A stretch of DNA of 64,000 bases, taken from contig OX424570.1 of the NCBI GenBank assembly GCA_949152475.1, forward strand, positions 25,912,694 to 25,976,693. Reading direction: 5' to 3'. The translations under genes and the position numbers were made by a program. Shown piece by piece: positions 46,755-58,544 of the stretch. Each line of letters begins with the position of its first letter. Positions within the stretch are counted from its first letter, which is position 1. Under the pieces are notes generated by a model, which did not search any database, was not told the origin of the DNA, and worked only from the letters and a program-made list of their open reading frames with translations. Source of the stretch: Terebella lapidaria. Taxonomy: Eukaryota > Annelida > Polychaeta > Terebellida > Terebellidae.

Positions 46755-49100
46755 CGCGCGCATATCTCAAAGGAGAATGGTCCGATCAACATGAAACTTA
46801 TAGGGATGAAGCGGTATCTCAGTGGCTCGGTCCTCCTCAAATCTGGTCAAAATCGGACAAAAACTGTTGCCATGGCAACGGAAAATGTAAAAATCAATAA
46901 TACGGCCGTTTCGAGATACAATCTGCCCAATGCCAGGTACTGTTAATATTCCCTGCGGTCTCAGTATTTGCGGATCTTTTTGTTTATTATGGGATAGCCA
47001 AGCTGGTTTTATCGTGTTTTGGTTTCATTTTGCCAGATAAAATGACGTATTTTCATGACGTCACAATACAGTAACTTAACTTTAATACCTCACAGTGGAG
47101 AGTTCTAGGGTCCGCAAATTGTATCTCGAAACGACCGTATTGACCATAACTCCGGTTCTATTCAAGATAAATTTTTCTAACTAATTTTGTATTTTTCTAT
47201 AGCCAATTCCTGATCATCTGATATATGGCCCGTGGTCGTACGACCAAAACTCTCCATTATCGCCCGATGTCGAAAAATTGGGGGTCACGGTTTCAATTTT
47301 TTTTGGCCAGCGACGTTTCAGTGCAAATGTCTGCGCTCATAACTCAAAGGCAAACGAACCGATCGATTTGAAAATTTATAGGGCAAGAGTGCTATGGTGC
47401 TGGCTCATTCCCTTCAGAATTTCGCCAAAATCGGATGAAAACGGTTGCCATGGCAACGGAAAAAAGAAAATCACATAAATGGCTTTAACTCCGGTTCTAC
47501 TCGATATTAATTTTTCCAACTATTTTTGTATTTTTCTTTGGCCATTTCCCGATCGTATGGTGTACGACCGATGGTCGTACGACGAAAACTCTCCATTATC
47601 GCCCGATGTCGAAAAATTGGGGGTCACGATTTCAGTTATTTTTGGCCAGCGACGTTTCAGTGCAAATGTCTGCGCTCATAACTCAAAGGCAAACGGTTCG
47701 ATAGATTTGAAATTTATAGGGCTGGAGTGCTATGGTAATGGCTCAGTCCCTTTTAAAATTTTGCCAAAATCGGGTGAAAACGGTTGCCATGGCAACTGAA
47801 AAAATAAAATCACATAATTGACTATAACTCCGGTTCTAATCAATATTAAATGTTCAACCTATTTTTGTATTTTTCTTTGGCCAATTCCCAATCGTATGGC
47901 GTACAACCGATGGTCTTAAGACCAAAACTCTCAATTATCGCCTAATTTCAGTGACTAAATCTGAAAGGCGAGGGTCTGCAATCTCTGATTGTCTCGTTCA
48001 TGATTGTTGTTGAGAGTTTAAATTAAATAAATGAGCCAGTGTAGCGATACCATCGGCTGTACAATATCTAATATGTTGCTTCGACAGCCACTCTCCTCGG
48101 TTTTGGGGTTGAAAAATGTTACATATTGGCATTATTGTGAAGTGAATAGAATGAGAGTTCTATAATATTGATATTATGGGCTTCACGTGTGCCTGTCTTG
48201 AAAATGTTTCAGAATGGTCGAAAGCGCCACGAATCTAGGTTGAATGTGTCATTTGTTTATTTGCTATACTTTACGCGATTTGTGTGAGGGCATTACGCAT
48301 ATGTGAATGAGTAAATATTTTGTTGAGGTTGGGATATTTCTTTTTTTAATGTGAATTTTTCTCCAGTTTTTACTGCTCAATTGATGGGATAAATTCAAGT
48401 TCAAGGGATAATGTTTTCACTTGGTGAGATTTTGTGTAAAAGACACGAAAAGCTCTCAGTATTGTCAATTTCAGATTTATGAAAATTGGGAGGAACATAT
48501 GGAGGATAACGATAAGTGAGAAGTATCATCTTTGGAACATGTACAGCCTCAAATCATACTTAAAAATATTTGTGTATGCATTGCCACCTCGACCATCCCC
48601 GACAACGCTCACATGTTTCCTCATGCTTTAACGCGTGTTTAGATTTTCGCCCTCAGGCTGATACGCGTAAACCATAAAAAGCTTCTCATTTCATAAAATA
48701 CTCGATAAAAACAACTGGTTGCATGATGTAACAATAAAGAAAGATTTCTGCGAGCATTCCATGATTTACCAACATGCACTTTGTTGGTTTCAATTGACGT
48801 TGACAGCCGATGATATTTCACTAACAAGTCGCAAGCGTGCGGGTGATGTCACGAACTGTGTGTCCATTTTCGTAGATATAACGATGTATGCAAGTAATTC
48901 ATAGTATCATACGTGATGTTTGCTCATTGGGATGTTCCGTGGATACGAAATTTTAGGAAGTAAATGAACATTTTCACGAAGTCACCTCATTTGAAATGGG
49001 GACCTATGTCGTTTCCTGTGCAATTTCCTCACGAATAACGCGTAATACTCACGATTTTACGCGGTACTCCCTGAATAACGCGTAACGCCTAGCCACCGTG
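46497..49100. mobile_element. Second CACGGTG-ended DNA transposon copy, interrupted by a nested element
   Basis: The ends match those of 29617-30891 (CACGGTGGCTAGGCGTTAC...). The flanks GTCTT and ATCTT form an imperfect 5-bp duplication. The interior is collinear with the first copy except for a nested 1.33-kb element at 46668-47996, so the original length is about 1.28 kb. Confidence 0.82.
46668..47996 (+). mobile_element. Nested element with TACCCTCGCCCC terminal hairpin and about three 345-bp units
   Basis: It starts TTACCCTCGCCCC-GATA-GGGGC, then a (TCTG)n microsatellite at about 46717-46756. Internal units of about 345 bp contain TTGGGGGTCACGGTTTCAAT, CAGCGACGTTTCAGTGCAAA and GGTTGCCATGGCAAC; two are clear and a third is partial. 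It ends near GGCGAGGGTCTGCAATCTC. The host element reads across it in the copy at 29617-30891, which defines the insertion point after AACATTA. Confidence 0.75.
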
Positions 49101-49179
49101 ATCTTGTGCCCATTATGTACAGATCCATTCTGTAGATTTTGAAAATAAAATACTACTATTCGTTTATCCATGTACTAGT

Positions 49180-49910
49180 TGTAACGTTTGACGCTCACAG
49201 CACACAGGGTGCACGTGGCCGGTGTCGTAATTACTAGAACTACAACCAGGTAACAGTCTGTCTAGACGAGTCCGGCCGATCATAGATCTACATCACATCA
49301 TAACACATCATTATCAACATCATCACATACAACATATACATTATTGTGGTAATGTTGCCGTATGCAGAGCCTCAGATGCCATGGGAGCGGCACCACAGAA
49401 CTCGCACATGTGGGCATGTTGCTGGCCGGCCTCGCCGACGGCACTGCCACAGGGGTGGAACCCTGGACAGCCCGACGGTCTGCCAGAGCCTGTGTCACAC
49501 CATCCCAGGGCGAGAGACCGGTGATCACAGGGCCCCGAATCATCACGGTCTCCCTCCTGGGCCCCCTATGGGAATCGTCCCAAGGGCCCCCGCGGGCCTT
49601 AGCCGGTGAGTACGGACATATAGCTCATGCCCGAGCCCTCCGTCGTCCTCTCGCCTTGCCAGCACTGAGACAACTCCACTGAACAAGACGGCTTCAGAGT
49701 ATTTATACGTAAGGCCATGAGTGATGACGTAAGGCCATTGTTACAGTACAATGGAGCGAGAGGATTAGAGGGCGTTGCTATGTAGCGCACGTGCTTCGAA
49801 TACGAAGCGGCCAAAACAAGAGTAGTGTTTACAAAAATCTCCTTTGGCCGTGATCTTTGGGTGAAATCGCCACATAGTAATAGCCTATAAATATACATTT
49901 CTACTGGATA
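49180..49910 (-). repeat. GC-rich dispersed repeat, copy 2
   Basis: Reverse-complement match to 17480-18150, with a clearer TATA-like GTATAAATACTC before TTGTCTCAG, and the tRNA-like CAGGGTTCCACCCCTG. The frames of up to about 106 codons here differ from those in copy 1, so no gene is called. Old solo LTR or SINE-like origin is unresolved. Confidence 0.5.
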
Positions 49911-49919
49911 TTTCTTCCA

Positions 49920-51470
49920 TTTTAGGTTACCGGACCTTTGGTCCGATAACCTATTGGCATGGCGTTGCGTCCGTCGTCCGTCTAGCCGTCCGTCCGTCCG
50001 TCCGTCCGTCCGTCCGTCCGTCCGGCGTTAACATTTTTATCTTTAAAGTTAACGATCGAATCTTTCTGAAATTTTGCACAAAAATGCCTAAAAATATTTT
50101 GAGAAGGAGGTATTTTTTTGTTTTTTGATTTTCGCTTTTTTTTCAAAATGGCGGCCGTTTTTCTCGAAAAACGCTCAATTTTGGACTTTGACAGCCATTT
50201 TCTCAAAAACTGTCTGATCAGTTTTGAGTTTTTGGTTTCAAAAGATTCCCCTCATATACCTCTGTGATATGTATAAGTTTGGTTGCCCTAAATCTGCCGG
50301 TTTCCGTGTGGCGGCCATTTTGAATTTTTGGCGGGTCGGCGAAAAAAATTTTTTTCGCCCCAAATCGCATTACTATCCATTTTGGGCCATTTCTAGGGCG
50401 AAAAAATTTTTTCACCCTTTGAAAAAAATTTTGGACTTAGAAAATTTTCGGCACTTTTTCCCTTCATAATGGGAGCTGTCCGGACTGTACTCATAGAACG
50501 CTTGAAGATAGAGCTTAGAAATTGGCACTTTCAAATGGGAAGTCATATATGGCGACTTGTGTGGTGACCTTGAATTTGACCTTGGATGACCTTGAAAGGT
50601 CAAAACAGCCATTTTTGGTTCGAAAAACGCTCAAATTTGCACCTGGTCTGTATTTTCTCAAAAACTGTCTGATCAGTTTTGAGATTTTTGCTTAAAAAGA
50701 TTCCTCTTATATACCTCTGTGACGTGTATAAGTTTTGTTGCCCTTGAATCGCCGATCTCAGTGTGGCGGCCATTTTGAATTTTTGACGAGTCGGCGAAAA
50801 AAATTTTTTTCGCCCCAAATAGCATAACTATCCATTTTGGGCCATTTCTAGGCAAAAAAAAATTTTCACCCTTTGAAAAAAATTTTGGACTTGGAAAATT
50901 TTCGGCACTTTTTTCCTTCATAATGGGAGCTGTCAGGACTGTACTCATAGAACGCTTGAAGATAGAGGTTAGAAATTGGCACTTTCAAATGGGAAGTCAT
51001 ATATGGCGACTTGTGTGGTGACCTTGAATTTGACCTTCGATGACCTTGGAAGGTCAAAACAGCCATTTTGGGGTCAAAAAATGCCCAGATTTGCCTTTGT
51101 AGATGAAATGCTTGCAGATAGAGCTCATGTTTGCATTATGAACATATAGGAAGACATATATGGCACAACTAATGATGACCTTGAACTTGACGTCAGATGA
51201 CCTTGAGTGCCAAATGTCTGACTTGGAATGTGTAAATTGATCTAGGCGGCCTAAACGATTCCACCCAACATATAGAATATCAAATGCCGCACACATACAT
51301 GTAATGGTTACATCGAAGTTCATACGGATGACCTTGATTGGTAAATCCCACGGTCATATGTTTACACTGCGAACCTTGATTGGTAAATCTCAAGGTCTGT
51401 TACCTGCCAATGCTGCCATGGCCAAACCAAAATTGTCCGGTAACCTATCTTAGCCTTTGGGCTAATTTTT
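49920..51470 (+). mobile_element. HINE-like element, best preserved copy
   Basis: 5' hairpin GGTTACCGGACC-TTT-GGTCCGATAACC (49925-49951), CTATTGG, then GTCCGTCC repeated (49978-50024). There are two internal units of about 450 bp; each has CTGTCTGATCAGTTTTGAG, GGCGGCCATTTTGAATTTTT, TCATAATGGGAGCTGTC and GTGACCTTGAATTTGACCTT. The 3' end carries TCCGGTAACC, inverse of the 5' GGTTACCGGA, and then the hairpin TTAGCC-TTT-GGGCTAA followed by T residues. No coding capacity. Confidence 0.8.
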
Positions 51471-53387
51471 CAGGTGCAAGTGGGGGCGCCATTGGATGGT
51501 TTAACTGCAATTGATGATTTTTGACAGGTGAATTACAAATTGTTAAAGTTTATCATCCAAGATATTCTGCATTTTTGTTATATAAATATAATAAAATGAT
51601 CAAGTTATGACCTGATAGTTGCATACATGTGTATTGGAATTCAACATGTTTCTTTCAAATTTTTGTTAGGTGATGACTGATGTTATGGCCTGAAGTCAAG
51701 ATAATCGACTGACTGAAATCAGCATCAAGACTCAAGATCACAGGTGAACTGAAGGAGGCATGGCTCCTGATCGAAAGCTGACTGAAAGGGGGTGACACTC
51801 AAGATGTTGAAGACAACATTTTGAACTTTGAGCTGATAGTGTGATAAATAATGAGTTTGGTAGTAAAAATGTAAATGCATACCCGGTATGTACTTGGTAT
51901 GATGAAGTATGTTTTGTTCATGTTCAGAAGCATTCCCTATGTAGTACATGCATAGGATTTGATGCTCAATGATGGTTTCACAAAGTTTTAAAGTTGAAAT
52001 TTTCCAAGAACTTGTATACACATTGATCACATTCATAACAGACTAATATGTTTGTGATATACCTGATTCAAACAATATATCTATTACAGACAATGTATTC
52101 AGTGCAGAAGCACATTTAAATTGCTATTTTGGACTTCCTGAATTTCCAAGCTGTGTTAGCAGCGTGCTTAGACATGTATGTGTGTCAGTCCTGCATGGTC
52201 TGTGAAATTTATATCTAGTTTGGTTCATTTAATAACATGAGCACAGTAATTTATCATTTTCTGATAAACAATTTTTTACGAATATGTGGTCAAGGCAATA
52301 CATGTACTAGTATTTGTAGGATAAATATAATTTCATTCGTGTTCAGCTATTTACTGTACTTCAGTTCTGCTGGCCTCAGTTGTCTGTAACCTCCCTTGTA
52401 TGATTTATTTGTGTAGGAGTTAGCTTGTTAATTGATAATATTGAAGTGTAACTGAATTTTGAAAATATATTCTATTTTTATAATGTACTGATATTATTGC
52501 TCGTCTTGTTGAGTCTAACTGTGGAATAAACATCTTTACACGGTCCATCGCAAGGGTTCTTTGTCATAAATATTGTCCTTGTTGTGGTAAACACACAATT
52601 TTTGGTGATAAAAACATCACAAAACTTTTAGTATGTTCTTGCACATGATATTTTTCCCTAAATTATGATTTTGAAAAAAAATAAACCAATCCCAATGAGT
52701 GACCATATTTATATGCCATCTTATCACCATTATGTGCATAGAATCCAGAATATATATATTTCCGCGAAACTAACAAAAACAACTTGTCGTGTACTTGTGG
52801 TTGTTGTTGTTGTTGATATACAATAAAATTAGATGTCTCCAAAGCTTTTTTCAAATAGTATTGCAAAAATGAAATGAATAAAGGAATGGACATGACATGA
52901 ATGGACATGACAAAATAGGAAGAAACACACACGTAACTTGCATAACTTACAATGATATAATAATTTTTAAATATAATGTTTTGGATGTAGGAAATATATG
53001 CCTAGTTATTCCCATTCACAAACACTATCATCAGCATGATGCATACCGATAGGCGTTCAAGTTCCCCCCCGCGAGTGAACCGTCTTGCACGGGTGTGTGG
53101 GTGGCATGGCGTGAGGGAGTATTCGGTTTCACATTAACAAAACTCATATCGCTTCACGCGCCCTCTGTTCCACATGTGAGAGTCATTTGTAGACTTTCCG
53201 ACACGAACTTCAAAATGTCAAAATGCAGAAGATAGATTTCTGAATGCCGAATTGTCAATGGATGAATGACAGAACGTGAATCAGAAACATATAAACTATA
53301 GAACTACGTAAGGAGAAAACCACTTATTTAAAGTGTTGTTTTTTATTGTATTTTACTTAATCATAGACTATTAAAATATAAATTTTA
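51471..53387. other. Intergenic, nothing recognised
   Basis: Very AT-rich sequence with no repeat from the window and no supported coding frame. A short TTG microsatellite lies at about 52798-52815. Confidence 0.4.
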
Positions 53388-53870
53388 TTTTCCTTTCTTC
53401 ACACATATGGTTTGTTGATTTTGACGAAAAAGTTTAAATATTAGAGTTTTAAACAAATAATGTACCTATTGTTGTTTGTGCTTTCTACAATCTGAAGTTC
53501 ACATGTCTACAATTGATAGTTTAGCTTTCTATAATCTCGAGATAAAAATTGAATATAGCAAAATATGACATGTCATTAATTTTGGCCCCAATTCTGCTCC
53601 ATATCATTGGCCCTCGACGCAATTCTTAGTTGAATGGTACAGGCTTGATCACACTCTGACACCACAACATGTCAGCTGTGAATCTCAGCGCAAAGCATTG
53701 AATCATGGAATGGAGGAAAACATCACAGAGATTTGATAAAATGCAAACTGCGAGAAAAATTGTGTTACTTTGGCAATATTCAGCTCCATATTTTCGGACG
53801 AGTAACCGGTTCGGTTACAAGCTAACGAGTAGCTTAACGAGTCATGAAATTTTGTACTCGTTGCAGCCCT
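53388..53870 (-). repeat. Long inverted repeat, right arm
   Basis: Reverse-complement partner of 45588-45965, about 7.4 kb away, with an extra segment of about 115 bp around 53606-53720. Confidence 0.85.
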
Positions 53871-54150
53871 AGTTCAGAGCCTATATGTAAATTTTATTGA
53901 AAATACATACTAAAACTATTTAACTATATCATGATTGCGAATTGGAAGATGAGGCAAATTCTGTTTTGACATAACACACAATTCTGTTTGATCCTGGTCC
54001 ATGGAACACACAATAAGACTTTAATACAATGGTGAATCAAACAAATGCATTCTCAATTCTGATAAGATATAAGACTGACATGTTGATTGTTGTCAAACGT
54101 GTCACGTCATCATTCTCCTTTGCTTGCCATCCAGACATGACAGTTCTCTT

Positions 54151-54391
54151 TTACACCACTTCATTCATCTTCATGGACAGCAAGTCCTTGGAGAAGTCAC
54201 ACAGCTGACACAGCGGACCGTCTGTTGAACAAGCGGCAGTCATCATGAGAAGTACACTTCCCAGCACACTCAGTTGGTTCTGGGACCACTCGTTTGTGAG
54301 AGGAACACTTTACTACTGAGCGACTGACATTCAATACTGAAGTGCATGTGGATTCATGAATTTCAAAGAATACATTATGATTTGAATCCAT
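54151..54391 (-). pseudogene. PAN/apple-like gene fragment, probably broken
   Basis: On the minus strand one frame gives CSSHKRVVPEPTECAGKCTS and HDDCRLFN, the first half of a PAN/apple-like domain. The natural continuation, DGPLCQLCDFSKDLL then SMKMNEVV and a stop at 54151, is in a different frame, so one frameshift lies near 54217-54225. No signal peptide or second exon is obvious. It is related in style to the gene at 43138-44206. A sequencing error at a single base would also explain it. Confidence 0.6.
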
Positions 54392-55834
54392 AACTTAACA
54401 ATATCTCATGATCTAGATTCATAACTTTCAAGGGGTGCTCTATGATTTATATCCCAAACTCCTAAAGCATACAATAGAATTGTAATGGTGACACGGCTCA
54501 TGTGAATTTAAAGGATATTTAAGGCTATGATCACGAGTAACTGAGTCTAGTTTCAAGTAAAAGTTTTTTGTCTGAAGACATGGTCCACCTTATTTCAGAT
54601 TCAGTCTATTCTAAAATACCGTGTACACATTTTCCTAATTGCTGCCAGTTTTAAGTGTTTTTTTTTCAGATATCTGGCCAACAATACTGGCAATATTAGG
54701 GTATGGGAATAATGTTTATACTAGAAACACTATCCTTTCCCTTAGAGTAAGGGAATAATGTTTATACTAGAAAATACATACCAGAAAAAAAATCAGGGTA
54801 TGTCACGCGCTTCCACATACATGTACAGCCTACATATGAATATACACTTCTCTAGATAAACGGTCCGCTCTCGGAAAACGGTCCGCATTCATAGCTGGTT
54901 ACGTTTTGACGAGATGATCGCAAACTCGGGCTCCGTGAAACGACCGCGGACAGAATAAAACCACCTAAAGGGCAGTATTTTATTAATATTCAACATGAAT
55001 AGCAAACTATATATGTGTTGGCAGACTCTCTGGTGCTGCCATATGCCAACCTGTCTCGTCTTGATCAATTCAATATGTTATTAACGTAAAAAGAAAAGCG
55101 GACCAGAGAAATAGGCCTATCCACATCAAATAATACACAATGCACTTCGAATTTAAATGTCTGTTGGTGCGTTATCCTCAATGCGATACTGCATTTCCTT
55201 GTCTCATATTTTTGACAAGGCTGCTGTCAGTACATCGACGCAATGCAATTCACAATATCGCTTTATAATTTATTTTACACATAATTTTTCTCTGGAAATC
55301 GTTATTTTTCGGACCGTTTATCGAGAGAAGAGTGTACTCGTACAAGCGTGTTTGATGTTTGTGTAATGTCCCACTAATGTTTCGTACATTGATTCATTAA
55401 TTCACATATAGGTTTCCGTTGGACTCTACACCTTGCGTGGGCTCTGGGAAAACCCAATATGACCAGGAAAACTTTGGTGTGAATGTCTCCGTGAACATAT
55501 TAGAAATATCACTGAGAAAGTGAAAATACAAAGTAGAAGAAGGATAGTAAGTCATTGTGATACACATTTTATCACCAGCACTACTACAGGACTGGTCCTC
55601 AAAGTATTGATCGTGCTTTCTGTGACAACTACAGATCTATATACAGCCACTGTCAGGTAAGACATATTGATCCAAATTGTGATGTATCTGTGGCCTACAT
55701 TCAATGTTTGTCTAACATCTGAACATCATCTGAATAGACGCCTGGATCATACGTCAATTCTTTTTTGGGCATGACTGTACCAAAAAGAGTGCACTTGATA
55801 TTATCAACCACTCAATTTATTTCATTTGACAATT
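54392..55834. other. Intergenic, nothing recognised
   Basis: AT-rich sequence before duplication copy B. A small direct repeat of GGGAATAATGTTTATACTAG occurs at about 54705 and 54754. No supported coding frame. Confidence 0.4.
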
Positions 55835-56027
55835 CATTAATGGCCGAATTGTTGCAAGTTCAGACCTATGCCACACACATGACATACAGAAGCATAGGTC
55901 AGAAAGTGTAACAACCACCCAACAGCGATATCGGTAGATTCGCCATATCATAGTGTGATCTCATGATATACCTCTCACGTGTCAAATACTCACGCCAAAC
56001 ATCATTGTCACTTCCAGAAATCACACG

Positions 56028-57755
56028 ATGGCTGACGTTGTTCCAGAGGAAGGCTTTCTACAGAAGCAGCTAGAATGTGGCGTCTGTTTGGTGAACTATG
56101 ACCTGAAAGATCACATCCCAATGGCTCTATTCTGTCAGCACACATTCTGCAATAGCTGTGTAGATACCATGGCCCAGAAGCCACCCATCAAATGTCCAAA
56201 ATGTAAGCGAGTGTGTGAAATTAATGCACTCCACAGGAATTTTGCACTGTGTGATGTCCTTGACAAGATGTGTGAGCTTTGTCGAAGTAGCGAGATAGCG
56301 GCACAGTGTGAGCACTGCAACAAACAGCTGTGCTCTAGATGTCTGGAGAGTCACGTGCAGACTTTACAAGGAGATTTGAAGGATAAGCTTGGCCAGCTCC
56401 GCCAGGAAATGAAGAAGTCAGCTATGTTGACGCTTGACGAAACTGTCCTTGACAAGGAGAGGTCAAAAGCCGCTGCCACATTAGAACACATCCAAAAATC
56501 TATTGCAGAATATCAAGAGAAAATAAAGAAGTTGAATGTGGAATTGAAGCAAAAAGTCACAGAGATGAAAAGCCTTAACATGCGAAGCCACATGGAATGG
56601 CAGAAAAGAATCTCTGTCCAAATCAATAAATGTAAGGAGTTTCTTGTATTATCGGAAGACAGGATGTCCACCATCTCTGCCGAGGTACAACCCACAAAAT
56701 CACTGGTTGAGATCAACGAGGAAGTCGTGAAATTCGTGAATCAATTGCACGACGTGCAAAAATCCCCACCCACTCTGACAGAATACAAGTTTGTAGAGTC
56801 CCTGACAGTACCTGACGTGGGAGATATCGTGTTTCAGTCAGCACGTAGCGTGGGAGATCTTGTGTCTCATTCAGCAGCCATCAGCCAGCAGCCGGCACCA
56901 GACTACACACGAGCGAGATCCATAGCTGCGAGAGGTGGTCAAGGCTCTGGAAGAGAAGAGTTTGCGAGTACGGGCTATGTAACCTGTACAGATGATAGGT
57001 ATATTGTGTCTGACACATTCAACGATCGTATTAAAGTGTACGATAAAGGTCTCAATCTGGTATCAATATTTGTTGAGGAAGGTAACCAGACACATCAGTT
57101 CAGATATCCCCAAGGGTTGTGTGTGAGTCCGTCTGGTGACCTGTATGTGAGTGACAGTGGTAACCACCGAGTGAAAGTGTATGATGATCGTTACCAACTC
57201 ATCAGAACGTTTGGCTCCCAGGGATCTGGGAATGATCAGTTCAATAATCCATATGGCCTGGCCCTAACACATACAGGGGAGCTGCTTGTGGCTGACAGTG
57301 ACAACTACCGTGTGAAAGTGATGACTATCCAGGGAGCATTCATCAGGAGAATCGGGTCAGGGGGCCAGGGTCCTGGTCAGTTTATTGGTTGGCCTGTAGG
57401 TGTGGCTGTGACTCTGGATAATCACGTGCTAGTGAGTGAATGTAACGCCTCCAGACTGTTGATGTTTACACTGGATGGACAACATGTACGAGACATTAGA
57501 GTCAGTGTGCCCAATGTACAAAATGTTATCATGATACGTGACGTCACTGTTGACCGTGTTGGTAACATCATTATAGCAGATGGAGTTAATCATCAGCTGA
57601 TAGTACTCAATGACAGGGCAGAGTTTGTGTGTGTGGTGGGGAGAGAGGGAGATCAGTCGGGAGAGCTGAGGTGGCCATGGAGTGTTGCTGTAAATAGTAA
57701 CCACATTATTGTGTATGAGTGGGATAATCGTCGTATCCAGTTATTTGGAATCTAA
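56028..57755 (+). CDS. TRIM-NHL RING-type E3 ubiquitin ligase, paralogue B
   Basis: An intact 575-residue frame with RING (Cys17 to Cys59, same spacing as paralogue A), B-box (about 82-115), coiled coil (about 118-245) and NHL propeller (about 302-575). Every RING and B-box ligand is kept. Against paralogue A, by eye, the first about 290 residues are near 79 per cent identical and the NHL half near 89 per cent, and the 3' flank is about 95 per cent identical over 300 bp. The short linker around 255-290 differs most. The 5' flank, including the TTCCAG acceptor 11 bases before the ATG, is shared. Role as for its paralogue: ubiquitin ligase with a substrate- or RNA-binding propeller, target unknown. 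Confidence 0.93.
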   Translation: MADVVPEEGFLQKQLECGVCLVNYDLKDHIPMALFCQHTFCNSCVDTMAQKPPIKCPKCKRVCEINALHRNFALCDVLDKMCELCRSSEIAAQCEHCNKQLCSRCLESHVQTLQGDLKDKLGQLRQEMKKSAMLTLDETVLDKERSKAAATLEHIQKSIAEYQEKIKKLNVELKQKVTEMKSLNMRSHMEWQKRISVQINKCKEFLVLSEDRMSTISAEVQPTKSLVEINEEVVKFVNQLHDVQKSPPTLTEYKFVESLTVPDVGDIVFQSARSVGDLVSHSAAISQQPAPDYTRARSIAARGGQGSGREEFASTGYVTCTDDRYIVSDTFNDRIKVYDKGLNLVSIFVEEGNQTHQFRYPQGLCVSPSGDLYVSDSGNHRVKVYDDRYQLIRTFGSQGSGNDQFNNPYGLALTHTGELLVADSDNYRVKVMTIQGAFIRRIGSGGQGPGQFIGWPVGVAVTLDNHVLVSECNASRLLMFTLDGQHVRDIRVSVPNVQNVIMIRDVTVDRVGNIIIADGVNHQLIVLNDRAEFVCVVGREGDQSGELRWPWSVAVNSNHIIVYEWDNRRIQLFGI

Positions 57756-58544
57756 GCACATATATGGCATTCACTACTCACTAATTGATTTTTTGTCATA
57801 TCGCATATGATCTGTTCATCATGTTGCCTAGTTATTCGTGACTTTTTATCTGCAAACAATAAGTGCTTGAAGTTTGGGAAATATGTACTCAGTCTACTTC
57901 ATTATTCACTGGCTAGTACATCGCATGATCACCATTATTCTTAGCATTGAGCTTTTATATATTGTGGAACAGTATGCCGGATGAAAGGAATGCGTTATAT
58001 ATGTTTGACAAAAATGTATGCTACGTGGTACACATGTGTTGTATTTTTGTGTCTTGTATCATTACAAATGTACCAATGTGTAATTATACTGTATATAGGC
58101 GCAAGCATCATTTGAAACCCCTTGCATCATTTTTAAAGAAACAAACAAAAATTGCCCCCGTCAGTTCATGAGATTGATTTCTGTTGTTTTTATCGTAAAT
58201 TGACAACCGTACACTTTCTGTGATCCCCAATGTCTTTGAAATTACAAAATATGGTGTATGATTTGCCAGATGGGTTATATTCAACCGGGTCTGTCTTCAG
58301 CAGTCAGTTTATGCGGGGGGAGAAAAAAATCGCATCATTGCATCACGTTTTCAGGGACATTAATAACCAAAACCATATTTCTATTCTGCCTGTTAAGTAC
58401 ATTTGTATTGTATATGTGACCATCGTAGTTTATTGTAATCACATAGGATTCTAAAATGTATTGATTATGTTTAATGCTATTCTGTAGTCGAAATGGTTTT
58501 GTATTGGTTTATATTGAATTGTTCTGGCGCTGCAAACAAAGGCT

